Source: an uncultured Microbacterium sp.
GTDB lineage: Bacteria; Actinomycetota; Actinomycetes; Actinomycetales; Microbacteriaceae
Assembly (NCBI GenBank): GCA_937988695.1
Contig: CALKHM010000047.1
Location: 1 to 5,719 of the forward strand
Direction: 5' to 3'
Length of the DNA: 5,719 bases
Position 1 is the first letter of the stretch; every line of letters starts with the position of its first letter. A program made the position numbers and the translations under genes. This document shows, piece by piece, positions 5,160-5,719 of the stretch. A model generated the notes under the pieces. It searched no databases, had not been told where the DNA came from, and worked only from the letters and a program-made list of their open reading frames with translations.

Positions 5160-5482
5160 ACCCCGTCACCCCCGTCACCGACGCGACGTTCCAAAGCGAG
5201 GTGATCGAGGCCGAGCTGCCAGTCGTGGTCGATATCTGGGCGGCCTGGTGCGGGCCGTGCAAGGCGATCGCCCCGATCCTCGACCAACTCAACGAGGAGT
5301 ACGCGGGCCGGGCGAAGATCGTGAAGATCGACGCCGACCAGAACCCGGAGGCCGTGACCGCGGCCGGGGTCACCTCGATCCCGACGCTCGGGTTCTATCG
5401 GGCCGGGGAACGGGTGGACGTGCTGATCGGCGCGCACCCCAAGCCCGTCTACGCTGCGAAGATCGAGGAGCTGCTCGCATGA
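5156..5482 (+). CDS. trxA: Thioredoxin (108 aa)
   Basis: A small cytoplasmic dithiol carrier with the classic active site WCGPC (Trp31, Cys32, Cys35) and the cis-proline in SIPTLGF (Pro76). Asp26 in VVVDIWAAW is the usual buried acid. Length is standard for TrxA and there is no signal peptide. The ATG overlaps the reductase stop (ATGA, 5156-5159), and a good Shine-Dalgarno GGAGGT (5144-5149) lies 6 nt upstream. Placed between its reductase and an arsenite exporter, it most likely passes electrons to a thioredoxin-dependent arsenate reductase (ArsC) encoded beyond the window. It may also support general redox repair under arsenite, which binds vicinal thiols. Confidence 0.96.
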   Translation: MNPVTPVTDATFQSEVIEAELPVVVDIWAAWCGPCKAIAPILDQLNEEYAGRAKIVKIDADQNPEAVTAAGVTSIPTLGFYRAGERVDVLIGAHPKPVYAAKIEELLA

Positions 5483-5719
5483 CCCAGACGAACACTGCCC
5501 CCGTCACGGCGGCCCCGAAGCGGCTGTCCACGCTGGACAAGTGGCTGCCGGCGTGGATCGGGCTCGCGATGGTCGCGGGCCTGCTGCTGGGACGCTTCGT
5601 TCCCGCGCTCTCCGACGCGCTGTCCGCGATGGAGGTCGGCGGGATCTCCGTGCCGATCGGCTTCGGCCTGCTGGTGATGATGTACCCGGTGCTCGCGAAG
5701 GTCCGCTACGACAAGGTCG
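5479..5719 (+). CDS. acr3: ACR3-family arsenite efflux permease, N-terminus (partial)
   Basis: Eighty codons are visible before the right edge; full ACR3 proteins are about 350-370 residues with ten membrane helices. After a polar N-terminus of about 17 residues comes the typical LSTLDKWLPAWIGLAM start of ACR3. A first membrane helix spans about 23-42 and includes GLLLGRF, and a second spans about 56-74. The segment SVPIGFGLLVMMYPVLAKVRY is a strong match to the ACR3 signature around the second helix. The protein exports arsenite, and in some members antimonite, driven by the proton motive force. The ATG overlaps the thioredoxin stop (ATGA, 5479-5482) and has GAGGAG (5465-5470) 8 nt upstream. 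Further ars genes such as arsC or arsR are expected downstream but are not visible. Confidence 0.92.
   Translation, partial: MTQTNTAPVTAAPKRLSTLDKWLPAWIGLAMVAGLLLGRFVPALSDALSAMEVGGISVPIGFGLLVMMYPVLAKVRYDKV

Overview
The window is high-GC DNA with GC-rich third codon positions, many ATGA/GTGA gene overlaps and few strong ribosome binding sites. The proteins resemble those on mobile elements of Actinobacteria, probably Micrococcales (Microbacterium, Leucobacter, Brevibacterium or Arthrobacter relatives). The genus is an inference from gene style; nothing here identifies a species. The window looks like a junction of accessory DNA: a conjugation cluster on the left, a recombinase module in the middle and the start of an arsenic-resistance operon on the right.

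Region 1 (1-651, minus strand) holds the first codons of a membrane-anchored protein, probably the type IV coupling protein of a conjugation system. Just upstream of it, with a GTGA overlap, lies a 170-residue protein of unknown function typical of actinobacterial conjugation clusters. A short open frame (648-725) that also ends in an ATGA overlap may be the tail of a third gene of the same operon, cut off by the module to its right.

Region 2 (652-894) has no full-size gene but is full of structure. There are four 13-bp dyads (consensus TCANGAWTCNTGA) at an exact 20-bp period (810, 830, 850, 870), with a fifth copy at 703. A probable promoter lies within the array, a hairpin is at 719-742, and a possible 10-codon leader peptide has a stop that overlaps the start of the recombinase gene.

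Region 3 (895-4080, plus strand) is a three-gene operon. It encodes an intact tyrosine recombinase (359 aa), a small Cro/CI-type helix-turn-helix protein (108 aa) and a 591-aa protein. The last has eight CxxC pairs (four likely zinc ribbons) in front of what looks like a tyrosine-recombinase fold that has lost most catalytic residues but kept one Arg and a Tyr. A GC hairpin follows its stop codon. The set resembles Tn554-type transposition modules in having two large recombinase-type proteins and one small one, but the gene order and the zinc-ribbon array differ.

Region 4 (4098-5719, plus strand) is an arsenic-resistance operon. A short intergenic region carries an ArsR-type dyad inside a promoter with little or no leader, followed by thioredoxin reductase, thioredoxin and the N-terminus of an ACR3 arsenite efflux permease, all with 4-bp overlaps. 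The thioredoxin pair probably supplies electrons to an arsenate reductase encoded outside the window, and ACR3 exports the arsenite. The simplest reading is that the recombinase module mobilises, or has delivered, the arsenic genes into a conjugative element. The element's ends could not be defined from this window.
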